Shown here: in pieces, positions 34,338 through 43,031 of the stretch
Layout of the letters: each line of letters begins with the position of its first letter
How positions within the stretch are numbered: the stretch's first letter is position 1
DNA from: CALKJU01 sp046349355
GTDB lineage: Bacteria > Pseudomonadota > Alphaproteobacteria > Geminicoccales > Geminicoccaceae
DNA: 64,000 bases
NCBI GenBank assembly: GCA_046349355.1
Contig: JAXMCM010000023.1
Span: forward strand, 1-64,000
Direction: 5' to 3'
Program-made: the position numbers and the translations under genes
Notes under the pieces: generated by a model
Database searches by the model: none
What the model saw: only the letters and a program-made list of their open reading frames with translations
What the model was told of the DNA's origin: nothing

Positions 34338-35378
34338 ATGACGATCGTCCATACCGGCAACGGGCCGCGCGAGGCGTTCGCCTCCGGGCTCGCCGCCCGG
34401 CAGGTCCCGTTCACCGAGATCCCGGTGATCGACTTTGCACCCATGGCCACGGGCGATGCCCTGGCGCGGCAGGCGGTCGGCGACGCCGTGCGCGACGCCT
34501 GCACCCGCGTCGGCTTCTTCTACGTGAAGAACCACACCGTCCCGCAGCCGGTCATCGACCGCACCTTTGCCGCGGCGCACCGCTTCTTCGACCTGCCGCT
34601 GGAGAGCAAGCTCGCCGTCGACGTCGCCAGGTCGCCGAACCTGCGCGGCTACACGCGGCTGCTCGGCGAGAACACCGATCCGACCGCCCGCGGCGACCTG
34701 CACGAGGGCTTCGACCTCGCCCTCGAGCTCTCGGAGAGCGATCCCGACGTCCAGGCCGGCGTGTTCGGCTACGGGCCCAACCAGTGGCCCGCGGACCTGC
34801 CGGGGTTCCGGGACGCGCTGCTCGACTACCACGCGGCGATGCGCCAGTTCGGCCGGAGGATCTTCGCCGCCTTCGCCCTGGCGCTGGAGCTCGACGAGGA
34901 CCATTTCGAGCCGCTGATCACCAAGCCCATGGCGCACATGCGGGTGCTGCACTACCCGAGCCAGGACGGCCCGGTCGACGAGCGGCAGATCGGCATCGGT
35001 GCGCATTCCGACTACGAGTGCTTCACCGTCCTCTGCACCGACGACGTGCCGGCGCTGCAGGTCCTGAACTCGGCCGGCCAGTGGATCCAGGCGCCGCCGA
35101 TCCCGGGCGCCTTCATCGTCAATGTCGGCGACCTGATGGCCCGCTGGACCAACGACTACTTCGCCTCGACCGTGCACCGGGCGATCAACCGCTCCGGCCG
35201 CCGGCGCTACTCGATCCCGTATTTCTACGGCATCGACTCGAAGAAGGTCGTGTCGGTGCTGCCGACCTGCTGCGGGCCCGAGCGGCCGGCCAAGTACGCG
35301 CCGATCACCTGCGGCGACTACATCCGCTCGCGGTTCGACGCGACCTATGCGCACCGCCAGCCCGAGACGACCAACTAG
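34338..35378 (+). CDS. 2-oxoglutarate/Fe(II) oxygenase, isopenicillin-N-synthase family
   Basis: A 346-residue non-haem iron dioxygenase. N-terminal DIOX_N segment (VPVIDFAP-like, VGFFYVKNHTVP) and C-terminal 2OG-FeII_Oxy domain with iron ligands in AHSDYE (His and Asp) and in STVHRAINRS (distal His), and the co-substrate Arg in RRRYSIPYF. Such enzymes hydroxylate or oxidise small molecules. ATG 34338 follows a weak GGGAG. It sits 44 bases upstream of a BMP-type ABC importer operon, so it probably acts on the imported compound, possibly a purine- or nucleoside-like substrate (inference). Confidence 0.9.
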   Translation: MTIVHTGNGPREAFASGLAARQVPFTEIPVIDFAPMATGDALARQAVGDAVRDACTRVGFFYVKNHTVPQPVIDRTFAAAHRFFDLPLESKLAVDVARSPNLRGYTRLLGENTDPTARGDLHEGFDLALELSESDPDVQAGVFGYGPNQWPADLPGFRDALLDYHAAMRQFGRRIFAAFALALELDEDHFEPLITKPMAHMRVLHYPSQDGPVDERQIGIGAHSDYECFTVLCTDDVPALQVLNSAGQWIQAPPIPGAFIVNVGDLMARWTNDYFASTVHRAINRSGRRRYSIPYFYGIDSKKVVSVLPTCCGPERPAKYAPITCGDYIRSRFDATYAHRQPETTN

Positions 35379-35422
35379 CCCTTCGCCGCCCAGCCCGAGC
35401 AACCAACGAGGCCCGAACGCCC

Positions 35423-36541
35423 ATGTCCCTTCCGTCGCTCCCGACCTCGCGCCGCCATGTCCTGACGGCCCTGGCCGGTGCCGCCGCCCTGCTCGCCATG
35501 GCCGGCCCCGCCCGGGCCATGCAGATCACCGGCGAGCCCAAGATCGCCTTCATCTACGGCGCCACCGCCCAGGACGGCGGCTGGAACGAGGCGATCGACG
35601 CCGCCCGCGTCCAGGTCGAGCAGATCCCCGGCGTCACCGTCGCCGTCACCGAGAACGTGCCGGAGGAGGCGACGGCGCTGCGCAACGCCATCGACCTCTA
35701 TGTGAAGCGCGGCTTCAACATCATCGTCGGCACCACCTACGGCTACAGCGACGGCATCCTCGAGGCAGCCAAGCAGTACCCGAACGTCGCCTTCGTCAAC
35801 GCCTCCGGGGCGACCAACGCCGCCAACCTCGAGGGCTTCTACGCCCGCACCTACCAGGGCTGGTACCTCGCCGGGATGGCCGCGGCCGGGGTGAGCAAGT
35901 CCGGCAAGCTCGGTATCGTCGGCGGCTTCCCGGTGGGCGTGGTCAACTGGGACGTCAACGCCTTCACCCTCGGCGCCCGGGCGATCAACCCGGCGGCCCA
36001 GGTCACCGTCGTCTACACCAACTCGTGGTGGGACCCGGTCAAGGAGGGCCAGGTCACCGAGGCGCTGCTCGACCAGGGCATCGACGTGATCGCCAACAAC
36101 CTGTCGTCGTCGGCACCGTTCATCGCCGCCGAGAAGCGCGGCGTGCCGTCGATCGGCTTCCAGCTCGACATGCGCAAGCATGCGCCCGAGGGCAGCCTGA
36201 CCTCGGTGATGTTCAACTGGTCGCACTACCTCGTCCCGACCATCCAGGCGATGGTCGACGGCACCTGGAAGCCCAGCGAGTACGGCGCCTTCCCGGGCAT
36301 GGCCGAGGGTGTGGTCGAGCTGGCCCCGCTGAGCCCGAAGATCCCGCCCGAGGTCGTGGCCAAGATGGACGCCGCCAAGGCCGCGATGGTCGCCGGCACC
36401 TTCTCGCCCTTCCAGGGCCCGATCAAAAAGCAGGACGGCAGCGAGGCCGTGGCCGCCGGGGCCACCATCGACGACGGTGCCCTGTGGGCCATGGACTACC
36501 TCGTCGAGGGTACGATCGGGACGATGCCCGCCGCCCAGTGA
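35423..36541 (+). CDS. BMP-family ABC importer substrate-binding protein
   Basis: A 372-residue periplasmic binding protein of the basic-membrane-protein (BMP/PnrA) family, whose studied members bind nucleosides or thiamine-like molecules. The signal contains a twin-arginine pattern (TSRRHVLTALAGAAALL, cleavage ARA about residue 33), suggesting Tat export. Conserved parts are IAFIYGATAQDGGWNEA, GTTYGYSDG, YQGWYLAGMAA and NSWWDPVKEGQ. It heads a four-gene importer with GTGA overlap to the ATPase. Confidence 0.9.
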   Translation: MSLPSLPTSRRHVLTALAGAAALLAMAGPARAMQITGEPKIAFIYGATAQDGGWNEAIDAARVQVEQIPGVTVAVTENVPEEATALRNAIDLYVKRGFNIIVGTTYGYSDGILEAAKQYPNVAFVNASGATNAANLEGFYARTYQGWYLAGMAAAGVSKSGKLGIVGGFPVGVVNWDVNAFTLGARAINPAAQVTVVYTNSWWDPVKEGQVTEALLDQGIDVIANNLSSSAPFIAAEKRGVPSIGFQLDMRKHAPEGSLTSVMFNWSHYLVPTIQAMVDGTWKPSEYGAFPGMAEGVVELAPLSPKIPPEVVAKMDAAKAAMVAGTFSPFQGPIKKQDGSEAVAAGATIDDGALWAMDYLVEGTIGTMPAAQ

Positions 36542-38043
36542 GCAGCCCGTCGCCCCTTCTGTCGATGAAGGGGATCGCCAAGGCGTTCGGCGGCCGGCCG
36601 GTGCTGCAGGCCGTGGACTTCGACCTGTTCGCGGGCGAGGTCCACGCCCTGCTCGGCGAGAACGGCGCCGGCAAGTCGACGCTGATGAACGTGCTGGCCG
36701 GGGTCTACGCCGCCGATGCCGGCGAGATCCGGCTCGACGGCGGGCCCGTCGCCATCCGCCGTCCGGCGGACGCGGCCGCCCTCGGCATCGGCATGGTGCA
36801 CCAGCATTTCCGCCTCGTCGCCGGCTTCACCGCCGCCGAGAACCTGCTGCTGGCGGCGGCCGGCCGCAACGGCATCGTCACCGCCGCCGACGCCGCCCGC
36901 CGGCTGCTCGAGCTCGGCGCCCGCACCGGCCTCGAGGTCCGCCCCGACGCCGTCGTCGGCGCCGTCTCCATCGCCGAGCGGCAGCGCGTCGAGATCCTCA
37001 AGGTCCTGGCCATCGGCGCCCGCATCCTCGTCCTCGACGAGCCCACGGCCGTGCTCACCGACGGCGAGGCCGAGACGCTGCTGGAGCTGGTCCGCAGCCT
37101 CGCCCGCCAGGGCCTCGCCATCGTCCTGATCAGCCACAAGCTGCGCGAGGTCACCGCCACCGCCGACCGGGTCAGCGTGATGCGCGCCGGCCGCATGGTC
37201 GTGGCCGGCCGGCCCGCCGCCGGCATGGACGCCGCGGCCCTGGCCCAGGCCATGGTCGGCGAGGCGCCGCCGCCGCCCCGTCGCGGCGGCCGCACGCCCG
37301 GCCCCGTCCGCCTCGAGGTCGAGGACCTGCGCGTCGTCCGCGCCGACGGGGTCGCCGCCGTCGACGGTGTCGGCCTCGCCGTCCGCTCCGGCGAGATCCT
37401 GGGCGTCGCCGGGGTCGGCGGCAACGGCCAGTCCGAGCTTGCCGAGGCGCTGCTGGGCCTGCTCGAGCCGGCCGGCGGCCGCATCCGCCTCGAGGGCAGC
37501 GACATCACCCGGGCCCCCGTCGCCCGCCGCCGCGACCTCGGCCTGCGCCTCGTCCCGGCCGACCGCGGCCGGCTGGCGCTCTTGGGCGAGCTCTCCGTCG
37601 CCGACAACCTGGCGCTCACCGGTGTCCGCGGCGGCCGCTTCGGCCGCTGGCTGGTCGACGGCCGGGCGATGCGCGCCAATGCCGAGAGCGCCATCGCCCG
37701 CTTCGCCGTCGCCGGGGCCACGCCCGCCCGCGCCGCCCGCCTGCTGTCCGGCGGCAACGCCCAGAAGCTCGTGCTGGCCCGCGAGCTCGGCCACGGGCTC
37801 GAGGTGCTGGTCGCCCACTCGCCGACCCGCGGCCTCGACGTCCAGGCCTGCGCCGCCATCCATGCCGGCCTGCTCGACGCGGCGGCGGCCGGTGCCGCCA
37901 TCCTGCTGATCTCCGAGGACCTCGAGGAGGTGCTGGCGCTGTCCGACCGCATCGTGGTGATGAGCCGCGGCCGCATCGCCGGCGAGGTGCCGCAGGCGGG
38001 TGCGCGCGAGGCCATCGGCAGCCTGATGCTCGGCCATGCTTGA
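36538..38043 (+). CDS. Double ATPase of BMP-type importer (YufO/RbsA-like)
   Basis: A 501-residue protein with two ABC domains. Domain 1 has Walker A GENGAGKST and Walker B ILVLDEPTAVL; domain 2 (from about residue 260) has the degenerate loop GVGGNGQSE, signature LSGGNAQK and no clear Walker B (LVAHSPTRGLD), the usual asymmetry in the sugar/nucleoside importer group. GTG 36538 overlaps the binding-protein stop (GTGA). The stop overlaps the first permease by 8 bases. It energises nucleoside-like uptake. Confidence 0.9.
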   Translation: MSSPSPLLSMKGIAKAFGGRPVLQAVDFDLFAGEVHALLGENGAGKSTLMNVLAGVYAADAGEIRLDGGPVAIRRPADAAALGIGMVHQHFRLVAGFTAAENLLLAAAGRNGIVTAADAARRLLELGARTGLEVRPDAVVGAVSIAERQRVEILKVLAIGARILVLDEPTAVLTDGEAETLLELVRSLARQGLAIVLISHKLREVTATADRVSVMRAGRMVVAGRPAAGMDAAALAQAMVGEAPPPPRRGGRTPGPVRLEVEDLRVVRADGVAAVDGVGLAVRSGEILGVAGVGGNGQSELAEALLGLLEPAGGRIRLEGSDITRAPVARRRDLGLRLVPADRGRLALLGELSVADNLALTGVRGGRFGRWLVDGRAMRANAESAIARFAVAGATPARAARLLSGGNAQKLVLARELGHGLEVLVAHSPTRGLDVQACAAIHAGLLDAAAAGAAILLISEDLEEVLALSDRIVVMSRGRIAGEVPQAGAREAIGSLMLGHA

Positions 38044-39103
38044 CCGCATCGCGCTCGAGCGCCGCCCGGCCGTCCCGCGCGCCCTCGCCGCCGCCACCTT
38101 CGCCGGCTCGCTGGCGGTGGCGCTGGCGCTCTGCACCGTCGTCCTCGTCATCGCCGGCGTGCCCGCCGCCAGCCTCGTCGACGAGCTGATCGTCCAGGTC
38201 TTCCTCACCCCCGACGGCCTCGCCCAGACGATCACCATGGCCACGCCGATCCTGCTCGCCGGCCTGTCCGCCGCCATGGCCTTCCGCATCGGCTTCTGGA
38301 ACATCGGCATCGAGGGCCAGCTGGTGCTGGGCGCCATCGCCGCCACCGCCGTCGCCAGCCTCGACCTCGGCCCCGCCGCCACCCGCACCGGCCTGATGCT
38401 GCTGGCGGCCGTCCTCGGCGGCATCGTCTGGATCGCCCTGCCCCTGGCGCTGCGCCTGCGCCTGCGGGTCAGCGAGATCATCGTCACCCTGCTCATGGGC
38501 AACATCGCCTTCCTGCTGCTGCAGCACGTCCTGTTCGGCGCCCTGCGCGACCCGGCCGCCAACTTCCCGGTCTCGGCCCCGTTCGGCCCCGAGGAGCAGC
38601 TGCTCCAGCTCGGCTGGGGCCGCCTCCACTCGGGCCTCGTCCTGGCGCTGCTCCTGGCCGCCGCCTGTGCCGTGACCCTGCGCGCCACCCGTCCCGGATT
38701 CTACGCCCGTGCGGTCGGTGCCGGCCCCGAGGCCGCCCGGGCCGCCGGCCTGCCGGTCACCGCCACGGTCGTCGGCTTCGTCCTCCTGTCCGGCGCCCTG
38801 GCCGGCCTCGCCGGCGGCGTCGTCGTCGCCGGGACCGAGTACCGCCTGACCCAGTTCGTCGGCCTCAACGCCACCTTCAGCGGCATCGTCGTCGCCATGC
38901 TGGCCCGGCTCGATCCCCTGGGCTGCGCCGTCGCCGCCTTCTTCGTCGCCGGGGCCTACGTCGCCGGCGGCACGCTCAAGGTCTTCTACGGCGTCTCCGA
39001 GGGCGTCGTCGTCCTGCTCCAGGGCATCGTGCTGCTGGCCCTGCTGGTCGGCCAGTTCGCCGCCACCTACCGCGTCTCGCTGCAGAAGGCCTCGGCCGCA
39101 TGA
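38036..39103 (+). CDS. BMP-type importer permease 1
   Basis: A 355-residue permease of the BPD_transp_2 family with about nine helices. Family motif AFRIGFWNIGIEGQLVLGAIAAT is clear, with GLSAAMAFRIG preceding. Overlaps the ATPase gene by 8 bases and the second permease by ATGA. Equivalent to YufP/NupP in nucleoside importers. Confidence 0.9.
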   Translation: MLDRIALERRPAVPRALAAATFAGSLAVALALCTVVLVIAGVPAASLVDELIVQVFLTPDGLAQTITMATPILLAGLSAAMAFRIGFWNIGIEGQLVLGAIAATAVASLDLGPAATRTGLMLLAAVLGGIVWIALPLALRLRLRVSEIIVTLLMGNIAFLLLQHVLFGALRDPAANFPVSAPFGPEEQLLQLGWGRLHSGLVLALLLAAACAVTLRATRPGFYARAVGAGPEAARAAGLPVTATVVGFVLLSGALAGLAGGVVVAGTEYRLTQFVGLNATFSGIVVAMLARLDPLGCAVAAFFVAGAYVAGGTLKVFYGVSEGVVVLLQGIVLLALLVGQFAATYRVSLQKASAA

Positions 39104-40029
39104 GCGCCTTCCTCGTCGGCTGGCTGGCCGCCACCCCGGCCTACATGGCGCCGCTGCTGCTGGCCTGCCTCGGCATCCTCGTCTGCGAGCGCGCCGGGGT
39201 CATGAACCTCACGCCCGAGGGGGTGATGGCCACCGGCGCCATGACCGGTGCCGTCGTCACGCTGACCACCGGCAGCCCGTGGACCGGCCTCCTCGCCGGC
39301 ACCGCCGCCGGCCTCGCCCTGTCGGCCGTGTTCGCCGTCGCCGTCGTCCTGTTCAAGGCCGAGCAGATCCTCGCCGGCCTCGCCACCGTCGCCATCGGCG
39401 CCGGCCTCGCCGCCGTGTTCGGCCGCGCCTACACCCACAAGCCCTTCGCCGGCCTGCCGGACCTCGATCCCGGGCCGCTGGCCGACATCCCCCTGCTCGG
39501 CCCCGTCCTGTTCGCCCAGGACCCGGTCGTCTGGCTGTCGCTGCTGCTCGCCTGTGCCCTCGCCTGGCTGCTCGCCCGCACCCGCACCGGCCTGCGCCTG
39601 CGCGCCGTCGGCGAGGACCCCGCCACCGCCGACTCCGCCGGCGTTGACGTCCAGGCCCACCAGCTCCTGGCCGTCCTAGCCGGCGGCGCCCTGATCGGCC
39701 TCGCCGGCGCCTACCTCTCCGTCGTCGCCAGCCAGGTCTGGGTCGACGGCATGGTCGCCGGCCGCGGCTGGATCGCCGTGGCCCTGGTCGTCTTCGCCCA
39801 GTGGAAACCCTTGCGCGCCATCCTCGGCGCCATCCTCTTCGGCGCCGCCGACGCCCTGCTGCCCCGCCTGCTCGCCATCGGCGCCGACGTCCCCAGCTAC
39901 CTGATGGCGATGCTGCCCTACGCCCTGACCATCGCCGTGCTCGCCGGCATGGCCCTGCTCGGCCGCGGCCAGGGCGCCCAGCCGGCGGCGCTGGGGCGGG
40001 TGTTTCTCAGGCAGGACCGGCATTTGTAG
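39100..40029 (+). CDS. BMP-type importer permease 2
   Basis: A 309-residue BPD_transp_2 permease, the shorter partner (YufQ/NupQ-like). The motif CERAGVMNLTPEGVMATGAM corresponds to the NLGxEGxM signature, and SVVASQVWVDGMVAGRGWIAVALVVFAQW is also typical. It starts inside the stop of permease 1 and is the last gene of the cluster, whose right edge borders a lower-GC islet. Confidence 0.9.
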   Translation: MSAFLVGWLAATPAYMAPLLLACLGILVCERAGVMNLTPEGVMATGAMTGAVVTLTTGSPWTGLLAGTAAGLALSAVFAVAVVLFKAEQILAGLATVAIGAGLAAVFGRAYTHKPFAGLPDLDPGPLADIPLLGPVLFAQDPVVWLSLLLACALAWLLARTRTGLRLRAVGEDPATADSAGVDVQAHQLLAVLAGGALIGLAGAYLSVVASQVWVDGMVAGRGWIAVALVVFAQWKPLRAILGAILFGAADALLPRLLAIGADVPSYLMAMLPYALTIAVLAGMALLGRGQGAQPAALGRVFLRQDRHL

Positions 40030-40154
40030 GACGAGGGGCGGTGCTCCGTCGGCACATCGCCTCGCTCGATCAAATTACCTTACGATGATGTGCCTTCGTT
40101 GACGCGGTGCTTGACTCCGCAGGGGCCCAGCGTCGTGAAACCCTGCCCATCGAC

Positions 40155-41003
40155 CTAGCCAACATTGTCGAACCGGGCGCGCCAGACGGCCGGATTGAGC
40201 GTCACATGGTGGGCAATCGGCGCCGGCAGCTCGAAAGCCCGAGGCTCCTGCAGGAACCGATAGACCCGCACGATACGATAGCTGTCGGCACGCTCCAGCG
40301 AGACGATCCGCTCGTTCTCCGTAAGGAAGAACGGCACTCTTGACGATCCGTTCGTCGTCTTGACCTCGAGCAGCCTTTCCCGGCCGGTCGGATCAAATGA
40401 CAGGATGTCATATCCGGCGCCATCACCATCTTCTTCCGAAACCCAACGAACCTTCCGAGCTAGATCCTCGCGACCACCCAGCCGCAGGTTCGACCATTCC
40501 GTCTCGAGCACCTTCTCCTCGCCGGCTCGACCCAAGGCGCGGTTCTGCGCGTCGCGGGCCGCTGGATCAAACTTTGCCACGAGACGCGCGAGCCCCGCCG
40601 GCGGCGCCTCATTCTGCCGCGCTTGCGGTGGGGCTTCGTAGATCAGCGACGCCGGCTGAGCCAAACCCCCTCGCATCACAGGCATCCCGGTCGCCAAGAT
40701 CGAGGGATCTGCCGTCAGGTACCGATCGACACCTGCAATCAAGGCCCTCTGAAAGTTCTCTCTCGGTCGATAGCCCCGGATGATGGGAAGCCCGAGCCTT
40801 TCAAGAACGGCGCTGACGTTGGCCAGCTTGAACTCCACCGATCCTCGCGAACGAGCAATGCGCTCCCGCACTTGGCGATTGTACTCAGCCTTGTTGTAAG
40901 GTTCTTGAACGAGGTCCTTACGCAACATGTCGAAATAGGCACCGACGATACCGTCGATCTCGGCCTCGCTCCAATCCTCATGCCTTGCAGTTGGATCACT
41001 CAT
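40155..41003 (-). CDS. Solitary DUF3883-domain protein
   Basis: A 282-residue protein. The N-terminal part (1-130) is helical (ARHEDWSEAEIDGIVGAYFDMLRKDL). The C-terminal part (about 160-255) is a DUF3883 nuclease-like domain: GRAGEEKVLETEW, then GYDILSFD, RLLEVKTTNG and PFFLTENE, the E-x-K-type core of PD-(D/E)XK-like folds. DUF3883 domains often occur in restriction, helicase and other defence proteins. The gene is less GC-rich than the chromosome around it and lies beside a 494-base AT-richer gap, which suggests horizontal gain. No partner gene is present, so activity may be independent or the gene may be a remnant. Confidence 0.8.
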   Translation of the reverse strand: MSDPTARHEDWSEAEIDGIVGAYFDMLRKDLVQEPYNKAEYNRQVRERIARSRGSVEFKLANVSAVLERLGLPIIRGYRPRENFQRALIAGVDRYLTADPSILATGMPVMRGGLAQPASLIYEAPPQARQNEAPPAGLARLVAKFDPAARDAQNRALGRAGEEKVLETEWSNLRLGGREDLARKVRWVSEEDGDGAGYDILSFDPTGRERLLEVKTTNGSSRVPFFLTENERIVSLERADSYRIVRVYRFLQEPRAFELPAPIAHHVTLNPAVWRARFDNVG

Positions 41004-41497
41004 GCCGACAACGCGACAGCCTTGCAGCTGTTCTCAGTACCATCGTCGGAGGGATAGCCGTCGAACGACGTCACATTCCGACTGCCATATTCGAGTACGC
41101 TTCATCGCACGGCTACACCGTCGCCGCAAGCCATGGCAACAGCCATCGCACCCATGCGGTCGGACATCTTTCGAGAATCCGAAACTGAGTAATTGCCCAA
41201 TTGCAGCAAGCCTGGAGGGCATTTCGCGTCTTATTTCGTCCATAAGATTAAATCCACCTACCACATTCTTGCATGCCTTCACATTTACATTCACGTCAAA
41301 CTAAAGAAGGAATTGCCGTCGTTAGAACGAAATTTCACAATATTATGGTGAAGCTTAAGATTTGTTCTCGCGATAAGGTACCCCAGGCATAGGTTCTCGA
41401 CAACAAGGTCCGGGTCTACCTCGGACTCGCTAGTGCAGCTGGAGACTCCCAGCAGGTCGGCGGGCACCACGCCTCGGCGGCGCCCGCCAGCCTCCCC
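41004..41497. other. AT-richer gap with no recognisable gene
   Basis: About 490 bases, clearly lower in GC than the rest, especially 41190-41400. Short open frames exist on both strands, for example one on the minus strand from 41294 beginning MNVNVKACKNVVGGF, but they lack a Shine-Dalgarno and family resemblance. No tRNA, terminal inverted repeats or integrase was found. It may hold the DUF3883 promoter and the remains of a transferred segment. Confidence 0.6.
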
Positions 41498-42769
41498 TCA
41501 CCCGAACACGAACGCCTCGATCGTCAGCGCATTCACGTCGAACCCCTCCAGCACGATCACCGTCGCCAGGCTGCCGCCCTGGCTGAAGGTGAGCACCGCG
41601 TCGCCGCCGTCGTCGGCGAGGCCCAGCCCGTCGGTGCCGTCCGCGCCTACGGCGGCGATGTCGAGGTGGTCCTCGCCCAGGGTGAAGCCGACGACATGGT
41701 TGACCGCCGCGTCGGCGGTGAAGACGAAGAGGTCGGCGCCGTCGCCGCCCTCGAGGAGGTCGTCGCCCTGGCCGCCGTCGAGGCGGTCGGCGCCCTCGCC
41801 GCCGAACAGGGTGTCGAGGCCGTTGCCGCCGGCCAGGCTGTCGTCGCCGCCATCGCCGGCCATCACGTCGTCGCCGTCGGCGCCGAGCATCAGGTCGGCG
41901 CCACCGTAGCCGCCCATCAGGTCGTTGCCGGCGCCGCCGTCGTAGCGCTCGGCCCCGTCGAAGCCCTCGATGCGGTCATTGCCGTCGCCGCCGAAATAGG
42001 CGTCGCTGCCCTGGCCGGTGGTGATGATCGTGTCGTCGCCGGCCCCGCCGTAGAAGCTGTCGTTGCCGTCACCCGCATCCAGCCGGTCGTTGCCGGCCCC
42101 GCCGAAGAGGACGTTGTTGCCGTCGCCGGCGGCCACCAGGTCGTCGCCGTCACCGCCGTCCAGCGTGTCGCGGCCGCCATCGCCCTGCAGCTCGTCGTCG
42201 CCGGCACCGCCGGCCAGGACATCGGCGCCGCTGCCGCCGAGCAGGAGGTCGGCGTCGTCGCCGCCGGCCAGCCGGTCGGCGCCGGTGTCGCCGTCGAGGC
42301 GGTCGCGGCCGCTGCCCCCCTCGAGGCTGTCGTTGCCGCCATCGCCGTCGATGGCGTCGTCGCCGGCACCGCCGAACATCCGGTCGGCGCCGCCGAAGCC
42401 GCCCATGGCATCGTTGCCGGCACCGCCCTCGTAGCGCTCGGCACCGTCGAAGCCGTCGATGCTGTCGTTGCCGTCACCGCCGAAATACTGGTCGCTGCCC
42501 TGGCCGTGGCTGACGATCCGGTCGTCGCCGGCGCCGCCGTAGAACCGGTCGTTGCCGTCACCCGCCGTCAGCAGGTCGTTGCCGCCGCCGCCGAACAGCT
42601 GGTTGTCGCCCTCCTCGCCGTCGAGCTGGTCGGCGCCGCCACCGCCCTCGAGGGTGTCGTTGCCACCGCCGCCCAGCACGCTGTCGTCACCGCCGAACGC
42701 CAGGATCCGGTCGTCCGTATTGCCGCCCTGGATCGTGTCGGCCTGCCCGGTGCCGAGGATCGTCGCCAT
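41498..42769 (-). CDS. RTX calcium-binding repeat protein
   Basis: A 423-residue acidic protein made almost entirely of GGxGxDxLx nonapeptide repeats (about 35), which fold as a calcium-binding beta-roll. No N-terminal signal is present; the non-repeat C-terminal 75 residues (from DLFVFTADAAVNHVVGF to the end) look like a type I secretion tail. ATG 42769 is followed at once by the first repeat (GTGQADTIQGG). Two copies of a ~94-residue block occur at residues 57-150 and 220-313. There is no enzymatic domain, so it may be an adhesin, ice- or matrix-type protein or an S-layer-like component. Type I exporter genes are not in the window. Confidence 0.9.
   Translation of the reverse strand: MATILGTGQADTIQGGNTDDRILAFGGDDSVLGGGGNDTLEGGGGADQLDGEEGDNQLFGGGGNDLLTAGDGNDRFYGGAGDDRIVSHGQGSDQYFGGDGNDSIDGFDGAERYEGGAGNDAMGGFGGADRMFGGAGDDAIDGDGGNDSLEGGSGRDRLDGDTGADRLAGGDDADLLLGGSGADVLAGGAGDDELQGDGGRDTLDGGDGDDLVAAGDGNNVLFGGAGNDRLDAGDGNDSFYGGAGDDTIITTGQGSDAYFGGDGNDRIEGFDGAERYDGGAGNDLMGGYGGADLMLGADGDDVMAGDGGDDSLAGGNGLDTLFGGEGADRLDGGQGDDLLEGGDGADLFVFTADAAVNHVVGFTLGEDHLDIAAVGADGTDGLGLADDGGDAVLTFSQGGSLATVIVLEGFDVNALTIEAFVFG
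41831..42601 (-). repeat. Internal ~280-bp duplication within RTX gene
   Basis: Bases 42320-42601 and 41831-42112 encode two versions of the same block, with matching landmarks FYGGAGDD, GQGSDxYFGGDGND, GFDGAERYxGGAGND and GGADxM in the same order, about 163 residues apart. This is longer than the 27-base RTX unit and shows that a multi-repeat block was duplicated. The copies have diverged at many positions. Confidence 0.8.
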
Positions 42770-43031
42770 CGTCGTTCTCCCGTCGCTCCGGCCGCGGCTG
42801 CGGCCGCCTGCCCTCCATCAGCCGGAAAAGCCGTGCACAGGGGAGCCGCAGCGGCTGCAACGGCTGTTGCACGCCGCCGCCGGCCCCGGGATGGCGCTGT
42901 CCACGGTCGCCGGACCCCGGCCGCTCATGCCAGCCCCGCGCCGCCGGCAGCGCGCCCGGCCTGCATCCGGCGCCGCCAGCCGCTATAACCCTCCCCGTCA
43001 GCGGGCCGCACAACGAGACCGACAGGGAAGC

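Noticed and set aside
41034..41294. 86-codon frame on the minus strand in the AT-richer gap
   Set aside because: No Shine-Dalgarno, no family resemblance and Arg-rich later half; treated as chance.
41831..42769. Regular 27-base repeats as a CRISPR array
   Set aside because: They encode GGxGxDxLx nonapeptides in one open frame; there are no spacers or cas genes.
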